Shown piece after piece: positions 55,255 through 64,000 of a stretch of DNA of 64,000 bases. Origin of the DNA: Proteobacteria bacterium ST_bin11 (GTDB taxonomy: Bacteria > Pseudomonadota > Gammaproteobacteria > Methylococcales > Methylomonadaceae). The stretch spans positions 71,837 through 135,836 of the forward strand of contig MSXO01000014.1 of assembly GCA_002083615.1 (NCBI GenBank). Reading direction: 5' to 3'. The position numbers and the translations under genes were made by a program. The notes beneath the pieces are model-generated. The model ran no database searches, was not told the DNA's origin, and saw only the letters and a program-made list of their open reading frames with translations. The stretch's first letter is position 1; each line of letters begins with the position of its first letter.

Positions 55255-55519
55255 GCAGAGTTCACCCAGCATTAGACGGTCGGCTTAGCCGCCAACGGTC
55301 ACGTCCTGGTAAAACTTGTGCGATAGCCCTGGTGAAGTGAGGTCTTGCTTTGAAACATTCCTGCGCACTGGCGTGGGAATGGGTTAATTGGGCTACCATT
55401 GTCGCGCCTAGAAGGCGCTTCCGATAACTGTAAGGGCTAGGCGAAATCAAAGGTTTGCATGCGCCGAGGCATGGCGTGTGCTTGAATGAATATACACTCA
55501 GCTTAATTAAGGCCAACCC

Positions 55520-57115
55520 ATGCCAACTCCTTCCGAGTCAGTCATCCAATACCACAACCGCACCAAACACCACTTGAATGCCTACGCCAAAGGCCCCGAA
55601 TCGCTAGACTGGGACGACCAGCCCAATCCGTTTAGGCGTTTTAGCGGCTGCGAAGCGGTGAAACTGCCCTTACCCGGCGCCGAGCTAAGCTGTTTGTTTG
55701 CTGACCTAGACAAACCGGGACAGGTAGAGCAGCAGCCTTTGAATCTAAGCAATCTGGGCCTGCTATTGGAATTGTCTTTCGGCTTGTCAGCCTGGAAGCA
55801 ATTCGGCCCGGACCGTTGGGCCTTGCGCTGCAATCCGTCCAGTGGCAACTTACATCCGACCGAGGCTTATTTGCTGTGCACTGACCCGGCGCTATTGCAG
55901 CCCGGCGCATATCACTATGTCAGCCACGATCACCATCTGGAACGCCGCAGCCGCTTTACTGCCGCGACGGCGGCCAAGGAAGTCTATATCGGCCTATCGT
56001 CTATCCACTGGCGGGAAGCCTGTAAATACGGTGAACGGGCCTTTCGCTATTGCCAACACGACATCGGTCACGCGCTGGCTGCTTTAAGTTACGCCGCCGC
56101 CTGCTTGGGTTGGTCGATTGAGTTGCTTGGCGAGACTGCCGATGCCGACATCGCCGCCTGGCTGGGACTGGACCGCAGCGACGATTTTGTCGCTACCGAA
56201 CATGAGGCGCCGGATTTATTCTGTCGGCTACATGCTACCCAATCTGCCGAAGGCGCGTTCTCCACTGCATATTTGCCGGAACTTGCCGAAAATGCCGAAT
56301 GGTTTGGGAAAGCCGAGCGTCTAAGCGGCCGACATTTTTACCGTTGGCCGATAATCGACGAAGTCGCTGTCCAGGCCATCAAGCCAGTTACTGTTGCCGA
56401 GAGAGTAACGCTCCCGAACCTGGATTTACCCGCTCCCAGCCAAAACCTCCCTGCCAGCCGCCTGATTCGCCAGCGCCGCAGCGCCCAGCACTTTAATGGT
56501 AAGTCCCCAGACCTGCCCTTGGCCGACTTTCTTCGGATGCTGGCTGCGCTATTACCGAATACCAAACCACCCTTTACTGCCTGGAATTGGCCGGCTCAAG
56601 TTAATATCGTTTTATTTGTGCATCGGGTAGCAGATTTGGAACCGGGCTTATATTTGCTGCCGCGCACCACAGATGCAGCGGCGGAATTAAAGCAGGCTTG
56701 TTCTGAAGACTACGAATGGGAAAGGGTTGAGGCACCATTCGAATTTTATCGGCTGACGGGTGGCAACGTCAGGCAAGCCGCAAAAACCCTGTCTTGCCAC
56801 CAACCCATCGCCAGCGACAGCGCTTTTAGCTTAGGCATGTTGGCGCGCTTTGCAAAGAATGTGGAAGCCGAAGCTTGGCGCTATCGCCGGCTATTTTGGG
56901 AAAGCGGCCTGCTGGGACAGATTTTGTATTTGGAAGCAGAAGCCGCCGGCGTGCGCGGCACCGGCATCGGCTGCTTTTTCGACGATGCGGTGCATGGCGT
57001 ATTGGGCCTAAAAGATAACGGCTGGCAAAGCCTGTATCACTTCACCATCGGCGAACCGCTGGACGACAGTCGCCTGAAAGCCTTTCCGGCTTACGCGCAT
57101 TTATCCCAGCCTTGA
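55520..57115 (+). CDS. SagB/ThcOx-family nitroreductase-fold dehydrogenase (two domains)
   Basis: A 531-residue protein with two flavin nitroreductase-like halves, about 1-260 and 300-530. The first has FGPDRWALRCNPSSGNLHPTEAY, the second RLIRQRRSAQHFNGKSPDLPLADFLRM and later GLLGQILYLEAEAAGVRGTGIGCFFDD. SagB/ThcOx enzymes oxidise thiazolines or oxazolines in peptide biosynthesis, but two-domain copies also occur in nif regions, where the role is unknown. Not obviously RiPP-linked: no precursor peptide or cyclodehydratase was found. Confidence 0.82.
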   Translation: MPTPSESVIQYHNRTKHHLNAYAKGPESLDWDDQPNPFRRFSGCEAVKLPLPGAELSCLFADLDKPGQVEQQPLNLSNLGLLLELSFGLSAWKQFGPDRWALRCNPSSGNLHPTEAYLLCTDPALLQPGAYHYVSHDHHLERRSRFTAATAAKEVYIGLSSIHWREACKYGERAFRYCQHDIGHALAALSYAAACLGWSIELLGETADADIAAWLGLDRSDDFVATEHEAPDLFCRLHATQSAEGAFSTAYLPELAENAEWFGKAERLSGRHFYRWPIIDEVAVQAIKPVTVAERVTLPNLDLPAPSQNLPASRLIRQRRSAQHFNGKSPDLPLADFLRMLAALLPNTKPPFTAWNWPAQVNIVLFVHRVADLEPGLYLLPRTTDAAAELKQACSEDYEWERVEAPFEFYRLTGGNVRQAAKTLSCHQPIASDSAFSLGMLARFAKNVEAEAWRYRRLFWESGLLGQILYLEAEAAGVRGTGIGCFFDDAVHGVLGLKDNGWQSLYHFTIGEPLDDSRLKAFPAYAHLSQP

Positions 57116-57129
57116 TCGGAGTCAAAATA

Positions 57130-57174
57130 CCCCGGTTACGACGACGGAAAACCCGACACAAGCAAAAACCGGGG
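57130..57174. terminator. Inverted repeat after the SagB-type gene
   Basis: CCCCGGTT (57130-57137) and AACCGGGG (57167-57174), 15 bases past the stop codon. Large loop and no T run, so only a possible terminator. Confidence 0.4.
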
Positions 57175-57353
57175 GCCCTTCCCTCGCCGGGGATCGCAGC
57201 TTTATCATAGCCGCCTCAATGCTATCAGCCGCTGACGCCCGTCAAACCTGGGGTTTATCTGGTATCTTAGACGCATCGAAATATTTACGAAACAATCCTG
57301 TCAACAATGTTTAAAATCATGACTTTATCCCTGCCACCCTATGAAGGCCTGCC

Positions 57354-57749
57354 ATGAGTTTTAAATCCAGCGTGATCCGCTTTATCATCAAATTAACACC
57401 CAACGCGCTGATCATTTGGGGCGCGAATATCGTCATGAAGGGCATTGCGGAGTTGACCCAATTCAACTTCGACCTCGACGCCCGAAAAGTCTACGTGCAG
57501 ACCCGGCTGTACGGCGAGGAGCACACCATAGAAGTGACCTTGGAAGATTTTGCGGTATTCAACGACGGCGAGTCCTACCGTTTCATCATTCACCGCGCCA
57601 GCTCCGACCGGCTTTGGCTGAACAACATCCTGGCCAAATTCACTGGTAAAGCCTGGAAAATTCCGACCCTGCCGCTATTTGCCGCGCAACTGGAGCTAGT
57701 CGCCGAAGTCTTTAGCGCCAAGCCCGTGGTGTTAGAACAAATCGATTGA
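57354..57749 (+). CDS. Conserved-looking protein of unknown function downstream of the nif region
   Basis: A 131-residue protein with a hydrophobic N-terminus (SVIRFIIKLTPNALIIWGANIVM) that may be a membrane anchor or an amphipathic helix, and a mostly polar body including FNFDLDARKVYVQTRLYGEEHTIEVTLEDFAVF, which looks like a beta-rich lipid- or protein-binding domain. No family recognised. No clear ribosome site. Position behind the nif group is the only context. Confidence 0.6.
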   Translation: MSFKSSVIRFIIKLTPNALIIWGANIVMKGIAELTQFNFDLDARKVYVQTRLYGEEHTIEVTLEDFAVFNDGESYRFIIHRASSDRLWLNNILAKFTGKAWKIPTLPLFAAQLELVAEVFSAKPVVLEQID

Positions 57750-57766
57750 GTAATTGCAAAGCTGAT

Positions 57767-57792
57767 CGGGCTCCCGCAAGCGAGGGAGCCCG
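57767..57792. terminator. Hairpin after the 131-aa gene
   Basis: CGGGCTCCC and GGGAGCCCG form a 9-bp stem with a short loop, 18 bases past the stop; same family of hairpin as at 17486. Confidence 0.55.
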
Positions 57793-58091
57793 GCTTCGTC
57801 GCCCGCACTAAAGGTCTGAAAAATCGAAGAAAATATTCAGCAAATCACAATAGCCGGCAAACCGCTGAAAGCGTGCCATCAATTAAAGGGCTGGGAAAGG
57901 AATTTAACTCCCAACGCGCCTCAGTCCGAAAGCAGTAATCACCCATCCACCCCCCTGCCCGGGCCAATGCTGGTTTCAATGTTTCGCTCGATACTAATCC
58001 CAACGACCACGCTATACTTTTGAAGTGAGGGTTACGCGTAAGTTCGGACGACAGTTTGCTAAGGCGTATTCTGATATTAACAGGGGGAAGG

Positions 58092-60413
58092 ATGACTAAC
58101 AGCCCTGCACAAAAAGAATTATCGGCGCGCTACCGGCATTATTATCCGGCTCTCCTGATTTTGCTGGTTTCGCTGTCGGCTTTATTTCTGGCTTGGCAAG
58201 ATCTGAACTCACGTTATCAGCAACGCTTGCAGGAATATTTCGATTTCGAAACCCAGCGGCTTACCAGCAACATTAGCAAACGTATGGCTTTGCATGGTCA
58301 AACGCTGCGGAGTGCAGCCGGATTATTTGCCGCTAGTCAAGAAGTCACCCGTGATGACTGGCGGGCTTTTATCGAAATGTTGGAGCTGGACCGCAACCAT
58401 CCGGGGGTGCAAGGCGTGGGCTATGCAGTCTGGATTCCCGCTGGGCAGTTAGCACAGCATGTTGCCACTATTCGCCGGCAAGGTTTCCCAGACTATGTAG
58501 TTAATCCGTTAGAGCCGCGCGCCGATTATTCCAGCATCATTTATTTAGAGCCGTTCGGCGGGCGCAATCTGCGTGCGTTTGGTTACGATATGTACTCCGA
58601 ACCGATTCGGCGCAGGGCGATGGAACGCTCACGTGATAACGGCGAGCTGGCGTACACTGGGAAAGTGATTTTAATCCAGGAAACCAAGGCTGATTTACAA
58701 GCTGGGATATTGGCGTATTTCCCGGTGTATCGTAACGGGAGTATCCCGCAAACCACCCAACAGCGCCGCGCGGCACTATTGGGCTGGGTCTATATACCCT
58801 ACCGCATGAACGACTTACTCAAAGCCATCCTTGGACAAGATTTATTGGCTTTGCGACTGGAGATTTTCGATCAGGACGATCTTAGTGCCGACGGGCTACT
58901 TTACGATAGTCAGACCAGCGAGGTGCCGGCGGCGTTTAAAACCCAGGGGGACGCCATGATACGCAGCCAACGTCTGGATTTAGGCGGACACTTTTGGACG
59001 CTGCGATACAGTGCGATGCCGGCCTTCAGCAAGACCGCAAAATTCGAACCGCCCTGGGTCGAAGTGTTGGCGTTGGTGCTGATCAGTTTTTTGCTGTTTT
59101 TTATCACTTGGGCTTATATCAATGCCCGCAGAAACGCCGCGATTGCTCAGCAATTGACGGTATCGCTGCGGCAAAGCGAAAGTCGGTTTCGCAGCTTATT
59201 TGATAACTCGCCCGTCGCGTATTTGGCCTTGGATAGACATGGCAATTTGTTGGATGTAAACCCGCAACTATGCGCCCTGCTGGACTACGGCAGCGATGAA
59301 CTGATAGGCCGAAAACTATTTGAGTTTATTTCGCCGGACACCGGGCAGGATTTTCAACTGAAACTACAAATGCTCAACCATTACGGCTTGCTGGAATGCG
59401 AATTGTCGTTACTCACACGATTGGGGCATACGCTGACCGTGATTCTCGATGGTCGCTTGCAAGTTGACAAAGCCCGCTCAGCTTCTATTCACTGCATTCT
59501 GACCAATATTACCGAACGCAAGCGCGCCGAGGATAAACTGCAACTGGCGGCTCGGGTGTTTAGCGATGCGCATGAAGGCATTACCATCACCGATGCAGCG
59601 GGCAACATTATTGATGCCAATCCGACTTTTTGTGCGATAACCGGTTATGCGCGCGAGGAAGTGATAGGCCGTAACCATAGTATTTTGCAATCGGGAAAAC
59701 ATGATGTGGGCTTCTATAAAGAGCTCTGGCAAACGCTGCAAACAGATGGCTGTTGGCAAGGCGAAATCTGGAATCGCAAGAAATCGGGTGAGTTGTACGT
59801 TGAGTTGCTGACTATCTCTGCGATGCGTAATCGCACCGGCGAAATCCTAAACTATGTCGGCCTGTTTTCCGATATCACGCAATCCAAACTTCAACAACAG
59901 GAGCTGGAGCACATGGCTCACCATGATCCGTTGACGCAATTGCCCAATCGTATCTTGTTCAACGATAGATTTCGGCAGGCCTTGGCTCGCTGCAAGCGCG
60001 ATAACACGCTGCTGGGTGTGGTCTATATGGACCTAGACGGTTTCAAACAGGTCAACGACCAGCTTGGTCACGAGGCCGGCGATCTGTTGTTGATCGAGGT
60101 GGCTAAGCGGATTAAGGCCAATCTGCGCGAGGATGACACGGTGTGTCGATTAGGCGGCGACGAATTTGCCTTGCTGGTGGGCGGCATTGAGTCCAAAGCG
60201 CAGTGCGAGCAAGCCTTGCAGCGGATTCATCAGGCGATCTGCCAACCCTACCAGTTGGCCGCGCAAACTGCCGAGATTGGCGTCAGTAGCGGCATCACCT
60301 TATGTCCGATGGACTCGAGCACCCCGGATTGTTTATTGAGCCACGCCGATCAGGCCATGTACTTGGCCAAACAGCATGGCCGAGGCCGCTATGAATTTTT
60401 TGAGCTCAATTAA
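58092..60413 (+). CDS. Membrane diguanylate cyclase (CHASE-PAS-PAS-GGDEF)
   Basis: A 773-residue sensor that makes c-di-GMP. It opens with a membrane helix (about residues 17-36), an extracytoplasmic CHASE domain (about 60-270, including HPGVQGVGYAVWIPA), a second helix (VLALVLISFLLFFITWAYI), two PAS domains (SRFRSLFDNSPVAYLALDRHG; ITDAAGNIIDANPTFCAITGY) and a GGDEF domain. The active site RLGGDEFALL is intact and an inhibitory I-site RxxD (REDD) lies five residues before it. The ATG at 58092 has a GGGGGAAGG site; an upstream frame to 58056 is not needed. Confidence 0.92.
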   Translation: MTNSPAQKELSARYRHYYPALLILLVSLSALFLAWQDLNSRYQQRLQEYFDFETQRLTSNISKRMALHGQTLRSAAGLFAASQEVTRDDWRAFIEMLELDRNHPGVQGVGYAVWIPAGQLAQHVATIRRQGFPDYVVNPLEPRADYSSIIYLEPFGGRNLRAFGYDMYSEPIRRRAMERSRDNGELAYTGKVILIQETKADLQAGILAYFPVYRNGSIPQTTQQRRAALLGWVYIPYRMNDLLKAILGQDLLALRLEIFDQDDLSADGLLYDSQTSEVPAAFKTQGDAMIRSQRLDLGGHFWTLRYSAMPAFSKTAKFEPPWVEVLALVLISFLLFFITWAYINARRNAAIAQQLTVSLRQSESRFRSLFDNSPVAYLALDRHGNLLDVNPQLCALLDYGSDELIGRKLFEFISPDTGQDFQLKLQMLNHYGLLECELSLLTRLGHTLTVILDGRLQVDKARSASIHCILTNITERKRAEDKLQLAARVFSDAHEGITITDAAGNIIDANPTFCAITGYAREEVIGRNHSILQSGKHDVGFYKELWQTLQTDGCWQGEIWNRKKSGELYVELLTISAMRNRTGEILNYVGLFSDITQSKLQQQELEHMAHHDPLTQLPNRILFNDRFRQALARCKRDNTLLGVVYMDLDGFKQVNDQLGHEAGDLLLIEVAKRIKANLREDDTVCRLGGDEFALLVGGIESKAQCEQALQRIHQAICQPYQLAAQTAEIGVSSGITLCPMDSSTPDCLLSHADQAMYLAKQHGRGRYEFFELN

Positions 60414-60462
60414 GTCCGAGCCCTAGCTATTTAATTTTTCATTCAAACGAGAGGATATTGCT

Positions 60463-61197
60463 ATGCGTTGCCACCAAGTCGACTACCAAATTATCGGCCA
60501 TGATATTCAAATGGTCGAAGTCGAACTCGATCCCCAGGAAACGGTAATCGCCGAAGCCGGGGCGATGACCTATCTGGAACAGGAGATCGACTTCGAAGCC
60601 AAGATGGGTGACGGTTCCGGTGGGGTGATGGATAAGCTGTTCGGCCTTGGTAAGCGCATGTTGACCGGCGAATCCGTGTTCCTGACCCATTTCACCAACA
60701 CTGGCGGTCAGAAGCGCCGCGTAGCTTTTGCTGCGCCGTTTCCGGGCTCGATTGCTGCTTTGAATCTGGCTGAGCTGGGCGAGGAAGTCATCTGTCAAAA
60801 ATCGGCATTTTTGGCGGCAGCCTTTGGCACCCAAGTTGATATTGCCTTTAATAAACGCTTGGGCAGCGGCTTTTTCGGCGGCGAGGGCTTTATTCTGCAA
60901 CGTTTGCGCGGAGACGGCATGGCCTTTATTCACGCTGGCGGTACGGTGATTCGCAAAGAATTACGCAACGAAACCTTACGCTTGGATACCGGCTGCTTGG
61001 TGGCGTTCAGCGGCGATATCGACTACAACATTAGCATGAGCGGCGGTCTGAAAAGCATGCTGTTCGGCGGGGAAGGTTTGTTTCTGGCGACACTGAAAGG
61101 GACAGGTTCGGTCTGGATCCAGAGCATGCCGTTTTCGCGCTTGGCCGAGCGGGTGTTAAGTCAATACAAGCCGACGATTGGACAGGACAGCCAATAA
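60463..61197 (+). CDS. AIM24/TIGR00266 family protein
   Basis: A 244-residue glycine-rich beta protein of the AIM24 (DUF124) family, whose bacterial members have no proven role. Visible: VEVELDPQETVIAEAGAMTYLEQEIDFEAKMGDG, LGSGFFGGEGFILQRLRGDGMAFIHAGGTV, and NISMSGGLKSMLFGGEGLFLATLKGTGSVWIQSMP. Good GAGAGGA ribosome site. It follows the cyclase by 49 bases, possibly separately transcribed. Confidence 0.88.
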   Translation: MRCHQVDYQIIGHDIQMVEVELDPQETVIAEAGAMTYLEQEIDFEAKMGDGSGGVMDKLFGLGKRMLTGESVFLTHFTNTGGQKRRVAFAAPFPGSIAALNLAELGEEVICQKSAFLAAAFGTQVDIAFNKRLGSGFFGGEGFILQRLRGDGMAFIHAGGTVIRKELRNETLRLDTGCLVAFSGDIDYNISMSGGLKSMLFGGEGLFLATLKGTGSVWIQSMPFSRLAERVLSQYKPTIGQDSQ

Positions 61198-61210
61198 TGG
61201 CGTTCTATGG

Positions 61211-61885
61211 TTACAGCAAGCCGTGTTCCGCAAAGGAATAAGGCTCACCGTCACCAACGATGAAATGATCTAGTACCCTGATATCAAAAAGTCCCAAGGC
61301 TTGCTTGAGTTTGTCGGTGATGTGTCTATCGGCTTGACTCGGCTCGTTGATGCCGGATGGGTGGTTGTGGGCAAAAATGACTGCCGCCGCATGATGAAAA
61401 AGGGCTCTTTTCGCGACTTCGCGCGGATAGACACTGGCACCGTCTATGGTGCCGCGAAATAGTTCTTCCCATTGAATCACTCGATGCTGATTGTCTAGAA
61501 ACAAGCAGGCGAATACTTCATAACTATAGCCGCGCAATTGGGCGCTGAGATAGGCGCGAGTGATCTCCGGGCTGGTCAATGCATTGCCGCGCTGCAGTAT
61601 CTCGGCGAAATGCCGGCGCGCCATTTCCAGCACCGCTTGCAACTGGGCGTATTTCGCATCACCCAAACCGTTGCTCAGACAGAAACGATGTTGATCGGCG
61701 CCGAGCAAAGCTTGCAAGGAACCGTATTCGCTCAACAAATCGCGGGCCATATCCACCGCTGATTTGCCGGGCGTGCCGGTGCGCAGAAAAATCGCCAGTA
61801 ATTCGGCGTCGGTCAGTGCGGTAGCGCCGCGTTGCAACAGTTTTTCGCGGGGACGTTCATCCGCAGGCCAATTCTTGATGCTCAT
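61211..61885 (-). CDS. radC: RadC-family JAB/MPN protein
   Basis: A 224-residue RadC protein. The N-terminal helix-hairpin-helix-like part (DAELLAIFLRTGTPGKSAVDMARDLLSEYGSLQALL) is followed by the JAMM metal site (FAHNHPSGINEPSQADRHIT), which would bind zinc. The older DNA-repair role is doubted; the enzymatic role is unknown. The ATG at 61885 with GGAGGAG at its front was chosen over an in-frame TTG one codon earlier. Confidence 0.93.
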   Translation of the reverse strand: MSIKNWPADERPREKLLQRGATALTDAELLAIFLRTGTPGKSAVDMARDLLSEYGSLQALLGADQHRFCLSNGLGDAKYAQLQAVLEMARRHFAEILQRGNALTSPEITRAYLSAQLRGYSYEVFACLFLDNQHRVIQWEELFRGTIDGASVYPREVAKRALFHHAAAVIFAHNHPSGINEPSQADRHITDKLKQALGLFDIRVLDHFIVGDGEPYSFAEHGLL

Positions 61886-62096
61886 CAACTCCTCCGGGCC
61901 GTTAATTGTTGATTTTAAGCATAGAAGAACTGCTCAGAGTTTGCCATAAGGCGAAATATAAAGGTTTAAAGGCTATTTGCAGAATGAGGTTGGATTTATG
62001 GCCGACAGTCTTGATCGTTGAATTTGATCAACTGGTTGGAATTTGACTTTCGGATATCTCTTGGCTTGGTTGATTAGAGATTGATCGTCTTGTTAC

Positions 62097-62243
62097 GGCC
62101 GATTCTGTTGAAAAAGGCGGTTTTCAGTCAATTTAGGCCAATTTTGACAGCGTTACAATTCTTCACCTATTGTTTTTAATGACTAATAATTTTTATAAAA
62201 CGAGCATTTTTTGCAAAACTGCCCTTTTTCAACACAATCGGCC
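62097..62243. repeat. 147-bp MITE-like element with ~28-bp terminal inverted repeats
   Basis: The left end GGCCGATTCTGTTGAAAAAG and the right end, whose reverse complement is GGCCGATTGTGTTGAAAAAG, match at 19 of the first 20 positions, and the match goes on with gaps to about 28. Flanks share TTAC (GTTAC before, ATTAC after), possibly a target duplication offset by one base. No coding sequence. The ends look like those of IS elements with GTTGAAAAA-type termini. Confidence 0.75.
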
Positions 62244-62365
62244 ATTACCTGTCCCTCGACTCTGATTATTCAGTGACCGGTTAAAGCTAAAAATTGACCG
62301 TTAACGTCGAAGTGGGCGGCCTGCGAGGCTTTTCGCGCAGGCCCACTCGACTGAAATGTTAAATT

Positions 62366-63376
62366 TCAGAATTCCCTTTTGCGCGCTTTGTAGACGAATG
62401 AAGCGATTTGGATACTTGGTTGCTGGGCCTCCATACTTTCAGAGAGCTTCATCAGTGCGCCACTTCCGCCAACCAGAACCCCCGGTATGCTCGGTGCGAT
62501 TAGTGATTTTCCAAGTTCCACGAGCGCACCGCCAGCAGCTCTAAGAATTCGTCGAATTGCTTTGCTTTCGTGCTTTTGGATCGCTTGCTCCAACATCGAT
62601 ATTGCAGCTGTGATCTTGGTTTCAATCAGGACATCGCAGTCGTGGCCCAGTTTGCTCAGGTCGTCGGAGAGATCGTTGCGTTGATGTAGCAGCCAGACTA
62701 GTTCAAGAATACCTACCCGGAATTCCTCCCGTGAATCACGTAGTTTCAGCCGTGCCTCCAAGATATCTTCTGCGTGATAGGCCCTCAACTCCGGAAGCGC
62801 AAGTTTTTGGAATGTCCTATGTGAAAGAAAGTTGGCGACTTCTGAAACACGCGTTGTCGATGGATTGGGGGCTATATGGGCATGCTCGCAAACTATCGGC
62901 AACCCCGTGCCGACTGCGGTTGAAATGATATTTACGTCTCTCAACAATGAAGAGACCGTTCTCTGCCCGTCAGCGAGGCCACTGAGGATCAACTGCGACA
63001 CATGGTTGAGCTTCTTTGCGTCAGCTTTCATTACCACCGAAGGCTTTCCATCAATTACGACGGTGTCAAATCCCTCGATACCTGGTAGTTCGATATGATA
63101 CCCACCGGGAAATCGGGTTTCAACATCAGCCGGCTCCAGAAATGAGATGACGCCTTCCGGAAGAAGTACTTGAAAGAGTTGCTCGACCACGGCTGACGAT
63201 GCGCCATTCCTTCTCGCATCCGATCGATCCCAATAGTCATTCAGATGTTCTTCAAGCGACTTGCTTCCGAAAAGAAGCACTTCGTCATGCAGAAGGCAAA
63301 GTGTCGTAAGTACGCCCATATCCTCAATAAATGGGGCCTCGCCATAAATTACTGCAGACGGTTTTCGATTGCTCAT
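62366..63376 (-). CDS. Unrecognised 336-residue protein
   Basis: A 336-residue protein not matched to a known family. It has no signal peptide. The N-terminal half carries many acidic and Leu-rich stretches (LTTLCLLHDEVLLFGSKSLEEHLNDYW); the middle is helical and charged; the C-terminal part has a short hydrophobic, glycine-rich segment (LIAPSIPGVLVGGSGALMKL) before SFVYKARKREF. The start follows no strong ribosome site (GAT... upstream). It lies alone between a MITE-like element and gene-poor DNA, so it could be acquired. Confidence 0.65.
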   Translation of the reverse strand: MSNRKPSAVIYGEAPFIEDMGVLTTLCLLHDEVLLFGSKSLEEHLNDYWDRSDARRNGASSAVVEQLFQVLLPEGVISFLEPADVETRFPGGYHIELPGIEGFDTVVIDGKPSVVMKADAKKLNHVSQLILSGLADGQRTVSSLLRDVNIISTAVGTGLPIVCEHAHIAPNPSTTRVSEVANFLSHRTFQKLALPELRAYHAEDILEARLKLRDSREEFRVGILELVWLLHQRNDLSDDLSKLGHDCDVLIETKITAAISMLEQAIQKHESKAIRRILRAAGGALVELGKSLIAPSIPGVLVGGSGALMKLSESMEAQQPSIQIASFVYKARKREF

Positions 63377-64000
63377 AATTGATGAAATCTAACTAGTTAC
63401 TAGAAAGTTGCTGTATATGTACCAGAAAAAGCTTGTCTCCAACCTATTTTATTGATCTGCTTATGATTTTTTCTATCTATGCATCATTCAGTGAGCAAAA
63501 TACTGGCAGGTAATGGTTTGATAGCGGCCATTGAATGACTTCGAGCGATAGACAACAATAGGTCGGTAACGAGCATTGGCAGTCCAACCAACTATTGCTC
63601 ATAACAAGTCAGTGCATTTTTAAACGATCAAACCACATCTTGCACAAAACGGCGCGATTAAAAAACATGAGCCGTTCTGATTTCCAACCCTACAATGCAA
63701 ATAGCTGGTTTAAATTGCTACAGTTTTCAGTAGCAGCAAACCAGAGGTGTTTGCCGTCAGAATGGGTAACGACCATGACTTTGCTGATGGTCGGCTAGGT
63801 CTCGGTGGCCAAAACTAATGAAATCCAACCGACCAATCGTTAGAAAATAACGGCGCGTACGTATGTTGAAGGGGACGAAAGCCCCTTCTGTCAAACTTAT
63901 TCGGTCGGAACGCTTATATCAAAATGCCTTCTTAAGAATTCCCCAACAACCCCAACGCACTTAAACTAGGCAAAAAGCAAGTAGCCTCGATGAAACGCAG
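63377..64000. other. Gene-free end of window
   Basis: No convincing gene is seen. A 67-codon frame (63595-63798) has no ribosome site and an unusual composition. The sequence shows short repeated-looking stretches (GGTCGGTAACGAG, GGGTAACGACC) of unknown origin. Confidence 0.45.

Noticed and set aside
55255..55519. Sigma-54 promoter before the SagB-type gene
   Set aside because: TGGCGTGTGCTTGA near 55472 has GA instead of GC at -12, and no TGT-N10-ACA lies upstream.
55520..57115. RiPP biosynthetic cluster based on the SagB-type enzyme
   Set aside because: No YcaO cyclodehydratase, precursor peptide or transporter is nearby.

Overview
The window looks like a chromosome segment of a free-living, nitrogen-fixing gammaproteobacterium. 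Housekeeping proteins (Mfd, SerS, RecR, DnaX, RNase E, RimO, Orn) are of gammaproteobacterial type. The nif accessory genes follow the order known from Azotobacter vinelandii (iscA-nifU-nifS, then nifV-cysE-nifW-nifZ-nifM-clpX). The overall flavour suggests a methanotroph of the Methylococcales (Methylomonas-like), but no methane oxidation gene lies here, so the genus is inference. No tRNA, rRNA, CRISPR array, prophage or intact insertion sequence was found. One SRP RNA gene is present.

Layout. 1-6.7 kb: the end of a PyrK-like flavin reductase, a NhaD antiporter with a long leader, a cold-shock protein, and a minus-strand group sugE-tusB-tusE-rimO, then a YcgR-like PilZ protein. 6.8-10.3 kb: mfd. 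10.5-20.5 kb: a looser region with an unknown 306-aa protein, a bicupin, REP/MITE-like repeats, a DUF2283 pair, a Uma2 nuclease, gpmI, a BtuF-like protein, an ApaH homologue whose metal ligands are nearly all replaced, and a pentapeptide-repeat protein. 20.7-26.1 kb: truncated haemoglobin, serS, a tandem-fused CrcB, orn, an M48 protease and rsgA.

26.2-31.6 kb: a five-gene plus-strand operon joining a fused 2-oxoacid dehydrogenase E1, a lipoyl E2 with an altered catalytic motif, an acyl carrier protein, a GNAT acyltransferase and a polysaccharide deacetylase. It has no E3 and no acyl-CoA ligase. It reads like a small acyl-supply and acyl-transfer pathway, possibly decorating a sugar, and is the best candidate here for an undescribed system.

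31.6-42 kb: hit, recR, ybaB, dnaX, ffs, sppA, a HAD phosphatase, rluC, rne, and the aguA/aguB putrescine pair. 42-43.9 kb is mostly non-coding. 43.9-57.7 kb is the nif accessory region: rseC, flavodoxin, a glutaredoxin-BolA fusion, clpX, nifM, nifZ, nifW, a 40-aa membrane peptide, a TPR-like gene, cysE, a 55-aa protein, nifV, nifS, nifU and iscA on the minus strand, with a NifZ-domain protein and a SagB-type oxidoreductase divergent from them. Two sigma-54 (-24/-12) promoters, each with a NifA-type upstream site (TGT-N10-ACA), drive iscA-nifUS and the nifV operon. nifHDK are outside the window. 58-64 kb: a CHASE-PAS-PAS-GGDEF cyclase, an AIM24 protein, radC, a MITE-like element and an unknown 336-aa gene at the edge of a gene-poor end.
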